A stretch of 28,630 nucleotides of DNA, from positions 1-28,630 of the forward strand of contig JAVBKF010000095.1 of NCBI GenBank assembly GCA_031554215.1, written 5' to 3'. Origin of the DNA: JAVBKE01 sp031554215. Lineage in GTDB: Bacteria; Bacillota; Bacilli; JARBTR01. Under the pieces are notes generated by a model. That model was not told the DNA's origin. It did no database searches and saw nothing but the letters and a program-made list of their open reading frames with translations. Positions within the stretch are counted from its first letter, which is position 1. Each line of letters starts with the position of its first letter. The position numbers were made by a program, and so were the translations under genes. Positions 15,769 through 26,600 of the stretch are shown piece by piece.

Positions 15769-16626
15769 TTAAGAAATAACTTCTAGGTAATCGTCCATTT
15801 CAGCACAAACTAGCTTTGTGGAAAAAAACATATATTCAAGTCCATTTTTATTATTTTCAGAAATGCTGTAGTTGAGTTTAAAAATTTTATGATCATATTG
15901 GTTGTAGATATTTTTAATTTCCGGACAAAAATCATACGTTATAATCCATTTTCTATTTTTCATGAATAAATGAATTTTCTTAGCGAGCTCTACATGATCA
16001 GCATGTTTATAAAAATTTGTATACAGCCCTGACCCTTTTTGATAGTATGGAGGATCAAAAAAAGTAAGTGATTTCTTTGACTTACATAGTACATTCACTA
16101 TAAAATCTACAGCGTCAAGGTTATGTAGCTCGATTTTATTTCTAAAGCTGGAAATTAACCGGATTTTTTCAACTATCTTTTGTTTTGGAAATCTACATCC
16201 TAACTTGTAATGCCCATCCTGCTTCTTGCCGCCTATTACCCCAGCTTTAATGATTCCAGACCTATTGGTTCTATTCAAAAACAAGGTTGAAAATCCTAAA
16301 TCTACAATATCAGCTGTCAACTTACATTCTTGAATTTTCTTCTGGTCTTTCCATACATCAATGCTAATTTCAGTTTCCAAAATCCTTCTAATTAACTCAT
16401 CTGTATGATGTAATATTGAAAACCAAACAGCGTAAATTGATCTATCAAAATCATTAAGAATTACTTTTTTTACATCTCCATCGATTAATAATTTTAAGGC
16501 AACTGCACATCCACCTGCAAATGGTTCAATGTATGTAATACAATCATTTCTCTTTATCAATTCTTTAATATATTTAATTGTTTTGAACTTACCACCAGGA
16601 TATCTCAACGGTGACGGATTTAGCAT
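15769..16626 (-). CDS. Dam-family DNA adenine N6-methyltransferase
   Basis: A 285-residue class D12 adenine methyltransferase, the alpha-group order of Dam and DpnM: LRYPGGK (7-13), the AdoMet loop IEPFAGGCAVAL (33-44), a target-recognition region with LNRTNRSGIIKAGVIGG (117-133), and the catalytic DPPY (191-194). The family most often methylates GATC, but the specificity is not settled by these motifs. An AAGGAGA box precedes the ATG by eight bases. The gene is clearly richer in A and T than the flanking topoisomerase genes and lies next to a broken ATPase-like remnant, which suggests transfer as part of a restriction or defence locus. No intact restriction endonuclease is present in the window. 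Confidence 0.92.
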   Translation of the reverse strand: MLNPSPLRYPGGKFKTIKYIKELIKRNDCITYIEPFAGGCAVALKLLIDGDVKKVILNDFDRSIYAVWFSILHHTDELIRRILETEISIDVWKDQKKIQECKLTADIVDLGFSTLFLNRTNRSGIIKAGVIGGKKQDGHYKLGCRFPKQKIVEKIRLISSFRNKIELHNLDAVDFIVNVLCKSKKSLTFFDPPYYQKGSGLYTNFYKHADHVELAKKIHLFMKNRKWIITYDFCPEIKNIYNQYDHKIFKLNYSISENNKNGLEYMFFSTKLVCAEMDDYLEVIS

Positions 16627-16763
16627 TCAAGTAGTCTCCTTACTGTTTGTTTATTTCCAATCAGATGGATTTATGCTGTGGTAAGCCAAGACCTTCTTAA
16701 ACATTATCGTTAAGTAACTGTAATATTTATCCATCTAGTGCCTATTCTGTTCTGCATGTACCC

Positions 16764-16777
16764 AATGTTTGAACATT
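16764..16777. repeat. Short palindrome upstream of the methyltransferase gene
   Basis: AATGTT, two bases, then AACATT, a perfect 6+6 inverted repeat. A further AATGTTT follows at 16792-16798. It lies 140 bases upstream of the methyltransferase start and could be an operator; its role is unknown. Confidence 0.3.
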
Positions 16778-16789
16778 AGTAAAAGATTC

Positions 16790-17371
16790 TTAATGTTTCA
16801 TAAATATTTTTTTATTTTGATCCCTATTCATTCCCTTTGTACTTTCTCCGCGATTCTTTACATCTGAAACCTTTTTTTCTATGCGCTCAATATCAGGTAT
16901 GATATGATCCCTATGAAAAATTTTGCCGTAATTTAAATCTAAAATTGTTACAGCCACCCTAACAGGAACATCCTTTTCGTATAGCTCCTTAGAATAACTC
17001 ATGGCTAAAGTCTCAGGCGATACATTACCCAGTAATTTTAAAATGCATTAATGAACTAACCCTTCAACATCTTCATCACCATCTAAAACACAAATAGAAT
17101 GAAGCGTTGTTTTTAACAAGTATTCATCACTAAAAATATTGATAAGTTTTTTAGAACCAGTGTTTATATTAACAAAGTGGAAAAAAGAACAATCTTTGAC
17201 AAATTTATTATAAATTATATCATTTTTAGACTTATGTAGTAAAAATTTATTTATTTGATAGATATCAGGATCTTCAAATTTAACTACACTCGTCTCATTA
17301 TCCATTAAATAGATCACTTGATGTTTCTCTTTAAGAGCATCATCTAAAAACAAAAAAACCTCCAAAACCAT
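16790..17371 (-). pseudogene. Truncated remnant of a possible AAA/OLD-like ATPase with an in-frame stop
   Basis: Two leftward open frames, 17048-17371 and 16790-17002, are in the same frame and are separated only by a TAA at 17048-17050; the 15 codons between that stop and the second ATG read on as protein. The joined sequence has THSICVLDGDED-like text (residues LHSICVLDGDED) and, right after the stop, ILKLLGNVSPETLA. An acidic DGD followed by L-x-GN-x-SPE recalls the TOPRIM-like C-terminal half of AAA/OLD-type ATPases, but no Walker motif is left and the family call is tentative. The N-terminal side ends in the terminator of the giant adhesin gene (the first residues are encoded by its stem), so the 5' part has been lost. 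AT-rich, like the methyltransferase gene downstream. Confidence 0.5.
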
Positions 17372-17394
17372 GATTATTAAATGGTTTTGGAGGT
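17352..17394 (-). terminator. Strong terminator of the giant surface protein gene
   Basis: A perfect 14-bp stem, ACCTCCAAAACCAT (17358-17371) with its inverse (17381-17394), and a 9-base loop are followed leftward by seven T (17352-17358). It lies about 145 bases after the stop at 17538. Confidence 0.92.
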
Positions 17395-17403
17395 ATTCCC
17401 TTT

Positions 17404-17437
17404 GTGTAAAATAGCGTGATTTTACACTATTTTACGC
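17404..17437. repeat. Alternative hairpins past the giant gene
   Basis: GTGTAAAAT (17404-17412) pairs with ATTTTACAC (17419-17427). TAAAATAG (17407-17414) can instead pair with CTATTTTA (17426-17433), so two exclusive hairpins share bases. There is no T run directly after either. They may be an extra termination or RNA-stabilising structure, or the end of a lost element. Confidence 0.35.
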
Positions 17438-17537
17438 ACCCAATGACCTTAATCCTTGGGTTCCGCTTATTCCAGATGGTTCGTTTAGCTAAATGCAGCC
17501 ATTACAGTGCACACTTTCCTGCACAATTCAACAGCGT

Positions 17538-17651
17538 TTATTGCTGTTTTCCTCGGCAGTTCGCTGTTGTTTTTAGTATCACCAACAACAAAAATGAAGT
17601 GAATATGAGCGTAATATTACGCTGATCAGCTGTTTTTGGAATAATTGGGTA
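17538..17651 (-). other. C-terminal sortase sorting signal, IPKTA variant
   Basis: 37 residues: YPIIPKTADQ, a hydrophobic stretch of about 17 residues, and a tail CRGKQQ. The arrangement is that of LPxTG substrates, but the motif reads IPKTA; an Ala in place of Gly is known for class D sortases of Bacillus (LPNTA). Confidence 0.8.
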
Positions 17652-20600
17652 GTTTATCTTACCCTCGACATTTTCAAGTGCCGCTACGCTTTTGTTTCCT
17701 GATGGATTAACGGTTACTGCTGTGATTGTCTCTCCAGGTCTCAGTGGTCTTGTTGTCGTAATCGACCAAGTGCCATCAGGTCCAACTACCGTTGTGATGA
17801 CTTCACCATCCGGTAAAGTTACCTCAACGACCGTTCCAGGTTCCCCTGTGCCTGTAACAACAGGTACTTCTGGATCAATTGGATTGATTGTTGGTGGTTT
17901 TGGAATGACATTTTTCTCTGCATGGTACTCGAATGTCACGACACTATCTTGCTGAACATTTGGAATGGTGACAGCTTTTCCCGTGTGTCGTATACTTCCA
18001 TCAATTGTGTAGCCTAAATAGTCGTAGTTACCAATGACTGGTGCTACTTTAGTGTAGGTAGATCCTTGATCGACATAGACCCTATTTTCAGCTGGAAGTG
18101 CGCGGACATAGGGGTCTAGGTATCGTTCGGTGATGGTAAAGTCCTGAATACCATTCCCGTTTGTATCTTTCCCATATATCAGCGTGATCGTATGGGCATT
18201 ATCAATCGCTGATAGACCCGGGTCTCCTGGATAGATTGTTGTTCCACCATCAACTTTGTACCCTACATAAACATAATTTTTGATCGCTGGCGCTGGTTTC
18301 TGTAAATCAGTGCCTTCATCAATACTTGCCGAAATGGTTGGCTTAATAGGAACGCCCGCCTCATTGACATAGATGACCGTAACTGGATAATCCTCTATCT
18401 CGTTGTCGGTTTTATCCTCTCCATATACGAAAGTGATCAACGTATCAGCAGTGATCGGACCAATGATTGCCGCTGGATCTTCTTGATGTAGAGGCAATTC
18501 TGCTGCTTCTCCTGCAAGTTTGTAGCCAGCATAAATGGTTCCAGCTACTTTTGGTAATTCAGCAATTGATCTAGCGTAACCCGTAGGACTGTTCTGATCA
18601 ATTCTTGCGGTTGTATTGGCAATACCAATTCCACTACCGTTCCGACCGAGATACTGCTCCGTCACGACGACTTCCTGACTGTCAACAATGCCATTGCTAT
18701 TGCTGTCTTTACCATAAACCATTGTCACTGTGTGTGGCACTTGTACATTTGTCATGCTTGGATAGCCCGCTTTGAGTACATTGTCTATATCTAGCTGATA
18801 TCCTAGGTAAATATACGCACTAATTGTTGGGACGTTCGCTGTGTATGTTTCACCAACATTGACAATTGTCTCTGCCACTGGCGTAATTTCTAGGCCTGAT
18901 TCGTCCTCATATCGCTCTACGATTGTAACATCTTTTTTTCCGTCCTCATCTTGATCTTGTCCGTACACCATTGTCACTGTAGTTGGTTGTTGGATATTTG
19001 TCATATTTGCCATCCCAGTTTGTAACACTACATCTGCACCTATTTTATAGCCTAAATAGACATAATTGGCTATTGATGGTGCCGGCCGGCTATAGTCACT
19101 GCCAATGTCAACCGGTCTACTGGTATCTGACTTAATTGATGTACCAGTTTCGTTTACATAGCTTTCAGTGATCATTACATCTTCTTTTCCATTACCATTC
19201 TTGTCATCACTGTAGACAAAGCGAACCTCTGTATCGGCCGCAATCGGTCCTGTGATTGATATTGGATCATTCGTATGAAGTGGTACCTCGTCTCCTTCTC
19301 CTGCAAGCTTATATCCAGCATACACATAGGTACTTACCACTGGCAATGTTGACATTGCCCGATTGTAGCCAGCTAAACTGTTGCGGTCGATTTTTTTTGT
19401 TGTGGCCTCCTGACCAATGGCGTTGCCGTTTCGATCAAGATACCTTTCAGTTACGATGACCTCTTGACTATCAACGATTCCGTTTCCATCAGCATCCATG
19501 CCATATACCATTGTCACTGTGTGTGATGCGACAACATTGGTGAGGAGCGGATTTCCGGCTAGTAGTGCCGGATTTGTATCTACTTGGTACCCTTGATAAA
19601 TATAATCGGTAATCGTCGGTGCCGCTTTTGTGTAGTTTGCATTAATCGCCACTATTTTCACATCATTTGCTTTAATGGTTTGGCCCGTTTCATCAACATA
19701 TTGAGCAGTAATTGTTGCTTCCTGGCTGTCAGCGATGCCATTTGCATTGCTATCTTTACCATAGACCATTGTGATCATGTGTTCTGTTTGTAGATTTGTT
19801 AGTGTCGGTTTCCCAGCTTGTCGTACTGGATCTGCATCTACCCTGTAGCCTAGGTAAATATAATTTGTGATGACCGGCGTAACTGCAAGGTAGTTCTCGC
19901 CAATATTCACATTCTTTGTGGCTTGAGCGCTGATTTCTACACTAGCTTCATCCACGAATTGTTCGCTAATCGAGACATCAATTTGACCATCATTTGTCTT
20001 ATCTTGCCCGTAGACCATCGTGATTGTATGTCCTTTTTGAACATCTTCAATCGTTGGTGTACCAGTGAGTGTTCCTGCACGATCATCTACCCGGTAGCCA
20101 AGGAATGTATAATCAGTAATTGTTGGTGCAGCTCGACTATAGTCACTCATCATGTCTACTCGTTGGCTTGAGTCAGCTTTAATGAGTGTCCCAGCTTCAT
20201 CGACATACTTTTCTACAATCGCAACATCCTCTATCCCGCTGTCATTGTAATCTTCTCCATATACATAGCGGATATCTGTATCTGTTACAATTGGTCCCGC
20301 AATAGTTGCAGGATCACTGGTATGAAGTGTTGTTTCAGTTGTTTCTCCAGCTAACTGATAACCAATATAGACGAAATCCTGCACGACCGGGAGTCCAGCA
20401 TTGGCTCTCGAGTAGCCACTGGTAGCATTCTTATCAATTATTTTCGTTGTATCCGCCTGACCGACTGCCTGACCGTTTCGGTCGACATATTTTTCGGTTA
20501 CCGTGACCTCTTGACTATCAACGATACTGTTCCCATTGCTATCTTTGCCATACACCATTGTGACGGTATGAGACAGGGTGACATTCGTCAAACTTGGATT

Positions 20601-23600
20601 TCCAGACAGAAGTGACGGATCTGCATCAACTTGATAACCTATATAAATATAATCAGTTATTGTTGGCGCTGCTTTTGTATAGTTTGCATTGATCTCGACT
20701 ATTTTTGTTCCCTCTGCTTTAATGCTGTTCCCGTTCTCATCAACATATTTAGCAGTGATCGTTGCTTCAAGACTATCAACGATCCCGTTCGTATTACTAT
20801 CCTTGCCATATACCAGCGTTACTGCGTGTACTGTTTGTACATTTGTCAGTACTGGGTTCCCCGTCAGTAGTAGCGGATCTGTATCTACTTTGTAGCCTAG
20901 GTAGATGTAGTTCGTGATAATTGGCGCAGTTCTTTCGTAATCGTCCCCTATATTCACATTATTTATCAACGGTGTCGTTATCGCTGTACCAGCTTCATCA
21001 ACAAACTGCTCGTTGATGGAAACATCAACTGATCCATCACCATTCTTGTCTTGGCCGTAGACCATTGTTACGACATGTTTTCCAGCTACATTTGTGATTG
21101 ACGGTTGTCCAGCGCTGAGTTCCAGATTGTCATCAATTCTGTAGCCTAGGTAGGTAAACTCATTAATGGTTGGTGCTGAGCGTGTATAATCACTCCCTAA
21201 ATCAGTGATTTGACTTGTGTCATCCTTAATGGTTGAACTGGACTCGTTTACGTATTTTTCAGTGATTGAAACATCTTCTGCTCCATTATCATTTATGTCA
21301 TCTGCGTATACGAAGCGAATCGTTGTGTCTGCTACAATTGGCCCAATGATGGTTGCCGTGTCATCAGTGTGAAGTGTTGCTCCAGCTAGTTCACCAGCTA
21401 ATTGATAACCAACATAGACGTAATCTGAAACTGTTGGCAACGTCGAAACTGCTCTACTAAAGCCAGCAGCACTATTTTTATCAATCGTTTTTGTTGTGTC
21501 TGTCTGACCGATTGCGTTGCCAGATCGGTTAACATATTGTTCAGTGACGATAACCTCTTGACTGTCAATTATGCTATTGCCATTGGCGTCCTTGCCATAG
21601 ACTAGGGTAATTGTGTGAGAGCCCGTTACATTTGTTAGGCTTGGATTTCCTGGCAGTAGCACCGCTTCAGCATCTATTTTATACCCTTGATAGATGTATG
21701 TGGCAATCGTTGGTGGTGCTTTTGTATAGTTTGCATTGATTGATACGATCCTTGCATCGTCCGCTTTAATCAAGAGGCCGTTTTCATCCACATATTTTGC
21801 TGTGATTGTCGCCTCCTGACTATCGACGATTCCATTCGTATTGCTATCTTTTCCGTATACCATGATCACTGTATGTTCTGTTTTCACATCGACGATTACC
21901 GGACTTCCCAATTTCAGTGCTGGGTCTTCGTCTAGTTTGTAACCAAGATAGATGTAAGTTGAGATGATTGATGGAACTCTTTCGTAATCGTCATCAATAT
22001 TCACATTTCTGATGGTCGCGGTTGAAATGTCTGCACCAGCCTCATCAACATAGTTCTCGCTGATAGAAACATCGACTTTACCATCTCCAGTTTTGTCTTG
22101 TCCGTATACCATCGTCACTGTATGTGCTGCTATGATGCCTGCCACACTTGGCTGTCCGGCAACGAGCTCTGTACCACCATCGACTCTATATCCGAGGTAA
22201 GTATAGTGATTGATGGTTGGTGCTGGTCGCGTATATTGACTGCCAATATCAGTTGTTTGACTGGTGTCGACTTCGATTGTTACACCAGCTTCATCAACAT
22301 ACTTTTCTGTGATTTGTACATCTTCTGTTCCGTTATTATTTTGATCATCAGCGTATACGAAGCTGATTGTCGTATCTGCTATGATTGGTCCAGTTATATT
22401 TGCTGGGTCATCCGGGTGAAGTGCTGTTCCAATCGCTTCTCCAGCTAACCGATAACCAACATAAACGTAGTCATTTGTTACTGGTAATCCAGAAACGACT
22501 CTACTGTAGCCTGCCGTGCTATTTTTATCGATCTTTTTTGTTGTATCGACTTGGCCAATTGAATCGCCATTTCGATCAACATACTTCTCAGTCACGATCA
22601 CTTCTTGACTATCGACAATTCCATTGCCATCGGCATCTTTACCATAGACAAGGGTGATTGTATGGGACGCGGTGACATTTGTCAGGCTTGGGTTTCCTGG
22701 CAGTAGCGTCACATCCGCATCAATTTTATATCCTTGGTAAATGTACGTAGCGATGGTTGGTGCTGCTTTGCTGTAGTTTGCGTTGATCACAACGATCTTT
22801 GCGTCATCTGCTCTAATCGGTAAATTGTTTTCGTCGACATATTTCGCGGTGATTGTCGCTTCCTGACTATCAACAATGCCGTTTGTATTACTGTCTCTAC
22901 CATACACTAGGGTCACTGCATGTTCTGTTTGTACGGCTGGTATCGCTGGATTTCCAGTTTGCAGTGCCACATCCCCATCGACTTGGTAGCCTAGGTAGAT
23001 GTAATTTGTGATGATTGGGACGGATCCTTGGTAGTTGTCACCAATATTTACATGATTGGTTGTTGCCGTTGTAATATCTGCGCCAGCTTCATCGACATAT
23101 TTCTCACTAATCGAGACATCGACTTCACCGTCTCCTGTTCTGTCTTGCCCATACACCATCGTTACCGTATGAGCTACGATTACATCAGTGATTGTTGGTT
23201 GCCCTGTGAAAAGTTCCGTACTACCATCTACTTTGAAACCTAGGTAGGTATATTGATTAACAGTTGGTGCTGGCCGCGTATAGTCACTCCCTATATCTGT
23301 TGTTTGACTGGAGTCATCCCTTATCGTACTGCCAGCTTCATCCACGTACTTTTCTGTGATTGGAACATCCTCTGTCCCGTTATTATTTTTGTCGTCTGCA
23401 TAGACGAAGCTGATCGTTGTATCTGCCGCTATTGGCCCAGCTATTGTTGCTGGATCAACTGTATGCAGCGCAGTCTCAGCGGTTTCTCCAGTTAGACGAT
23501 AGCCAACATAGACAGCATCCTGCACTGTTGGTAAACCAGAGATTGCTCGACTGTATCCTGCCGGACTATTCTTATCAATCTTTTTCGTTGTGTCTACCTG

Positions 23601-26600
23601 ACCAATTGCATTGCCATTTCGGTCAATATATTTTTCGGTAATGATGATTTCCATGCTGTCAACAATATCATTACCATCAGCATCTTTCCCGTACACCAAT
23701 GTCACGATACGGGATGCTGTTACATTTGTCAGGCTTGGATTTCCTGGTAGTAGTGTACTATCAGCATCTACTTTATAGCCAAGATAGATGTAATCTGTGA
23801 TTGTTGGTGGTGCTTTTGTATAGTCTGCATTGATTGACACGATTTTCGAGTCGTCTGTTTTAATGGATACGCCAACTTCATCGACATATTTAGCTGTAAT
23901 TGTCGCTTCCTGACTATCGACGATTCCATTGGTATTACTGTCTTTGCCATATACCATTGTCACACTATGGGCTATCTGCACTTCTACCAACGTTGGGTTT
24001 CCAGTTTTCAGTACCTGATCTTCATCTATTTTGTAGCCTAGGTAGATGGCATTTGTGATGATTGGTGGTACTTTGTTGTAGTCGTCCCCAATATTTACAT
24101 TGCTTATAGACGGCAGTGCCACTTCTGCACCCACTTCATCAACGTATGTTTCACTGAGGGAAACATCGACTTCTCCGTCACCAGTCTTGTCTTGTCCATA
24201 CACCATTGTGACAACATGGGTGCCTACTACATCAGCGATTGTCGGCTGCCCAGTGGTAAGGTCTGCACTCCCATCAATTTTAAAACCTAGGTAGGTATAT
24301 TGATTAATGGTTGGCGCCGGGCGCGTATAATCACTACCTATATCTGTCGTCTGACTGGAATCATCCTTGATTGTAGCACCAGTTTCGTCTACATACTTTT
24401 CTGTAATTGGTACATCTTCTGTCCCGTTATTATTTTGATCATCAGCGTAGACGAATCGGATATTGGTGGCCACTGCAATCGGTCCAGTAATTGTTGTTGG
24501 ATCGTCTGTATGCAGTGCTGTTCCAGTGGTCTCCCCAGCTAAACGATAGCCAATGTAGACATAGTCTTGCACGATTGGTAACGATGACACGGCTCTGGTG
24601 TAACCAGCAGCAAGGTTCTTATCAATCTTTTTAGTTGTGTCAACCACACCAATTGCAAGGTCACTACGATTGACATATTTTTCAGTAATGATGATTTCTT
24701 GGCTATCAACAATACCGTTTCCATCAGCATCTTTTCCGTATACCAATGTCACAGTATGTGATGCGATGACATCAGTCAGGCTTGGATTCCCTGGCAATAG
24801 CACTACGTCTGCATCGACCTTATAACCTTGATAAATGTAATCCGTGATCGTTGGTGGTGCTTTCGTATAGTCTGCATTGATGACGACAATTTTTGATGTA
24901 TCTTCTTTAATGGATACGCCACTTTCATCGACATATTTAGCTGTAATTGTCGCCTCCCAGCTATCGGCTATTCCGTTCGTATTACTGTCTTTTCCATACA
25001 CGATCTTTACTGCGTGAGTTGTTTGTACGTTTGTTATCATTGGGATACCAGTTTGCAGCGTTGGGTCTCCATCTACTTTGTAGCCTAGATAACTGTAATT
25101 CGTGATGATGGGAACAATCCTGACATAATTGGCTCCTATATTGACATTCTTGATGATTGCAGTTGCAATCTCTGTACCAGCTTCATCGATATACGTCTCA
25201 CTGATAGAAACATCAACAATCCCATCGTCAGTCTTATCTTGCCCGTATATCATCGTGACCGTGTGTGCACCGGTAACGTCTGTAATGGTTGGTTGCCCCG
25301 TGATGAGTGCTGTACTACCATCAACTTTGTACCCTAAATACGTATAGTCATTAATGGTTGGTGCTGGGCGCGTGTAATCACTGGCTAAGTCTGTTGTTTG
25401 GCTAGAATCTGGCTTAATGGTAGCACCAGCTTGATCGATATACTTTTCAACAATTTGAGTATCTTCTGCTCCATTGTTATTCGTGTCATTTGCATACACG
25501 TAGCTAATTGTCGTATCGGCCGTAATTGGTCCAGCGATTGCAATAGGATCATCTGTGTGAAGCGCCGCTCCAGCTAGGTCTCCAGCTAAATGATAGCCTA
25601 CATACATGTAGTCATCCAATACCGGCAGATTCGCAACGGTTCGGCTGTATCCTGCAAGGCTGTTCTTATCAATCTTTTTGGTTGTGTCTACTGGGCCAAT
25701 TGGATCCCCATTTCGATCCAGATACTTTTCGGTAATGATGACTTCCTGACTATCCACAATATGGTTTCCGTCGGCATCTTTTCCGTATACCATCGCGACT
25801 GTGTGCGACACTGTCATATTAATAAGCGCCGGATTACCGGGTAGTAATGTTGGTGTTTCGTCAATTCGATACCCCAGATAAATGTAGCTTGCAATCGTTG
25901 GTGGTGCTTTCGTGTAATCCCCATTGATTTCAACAATTTTGACATCATCAGGTTTAATTACTTGGTTATTTTCATCAACATATTTAGCCGTAATGGTTAC
26001 TTCCTTGCTGTCTAAAATGCCGTTGTTGTTCGCATCAACACCATAGACCATCGAGACTTGATGCGGGGCCTGAACATTGACCATACTCGGATGGACAGTT
26101 AGAACCGCGGAATCTCCATCTAGTTTATAACCAATATAGGTATATCCAGTGATAATTGGTGCTTCTTTATTATAGTTATCACCAATATCTACAAACTTTT
26201 CCGTTGCTGTCGCGATCTCAAGCCCCGCTTCATCGACGAATGTCTCGCTGATTGTTACATCAACGATTCCGCTGTCATTCCGGTCCTGCCCATACATCAT
26301 TGTGATTGTATGCGCTGCCTGAACAGTTGATATTGTTGGCACACCAGTTTGCGCGGTTGTACTTTCGTCGACAAAATACTTCAGGTAGGTAAAATCTGTA
26401 ATGATTGGCGAAATACCTGTATACGCTTCACCGATATCGACCACAGTACCCGTATTTTGACGAATTGTACTACCTTCTTCGTCCACAAACTTTTCTATGA
26501 TAGTGAAGTCCTCGGCGCCATTGTTATTGTTGTCTTCTGCGTAGACGTAGGTAATCGTCGTGTCTATTGCAATTGGTCCGGCAATGTTCGCTGGATCCCC

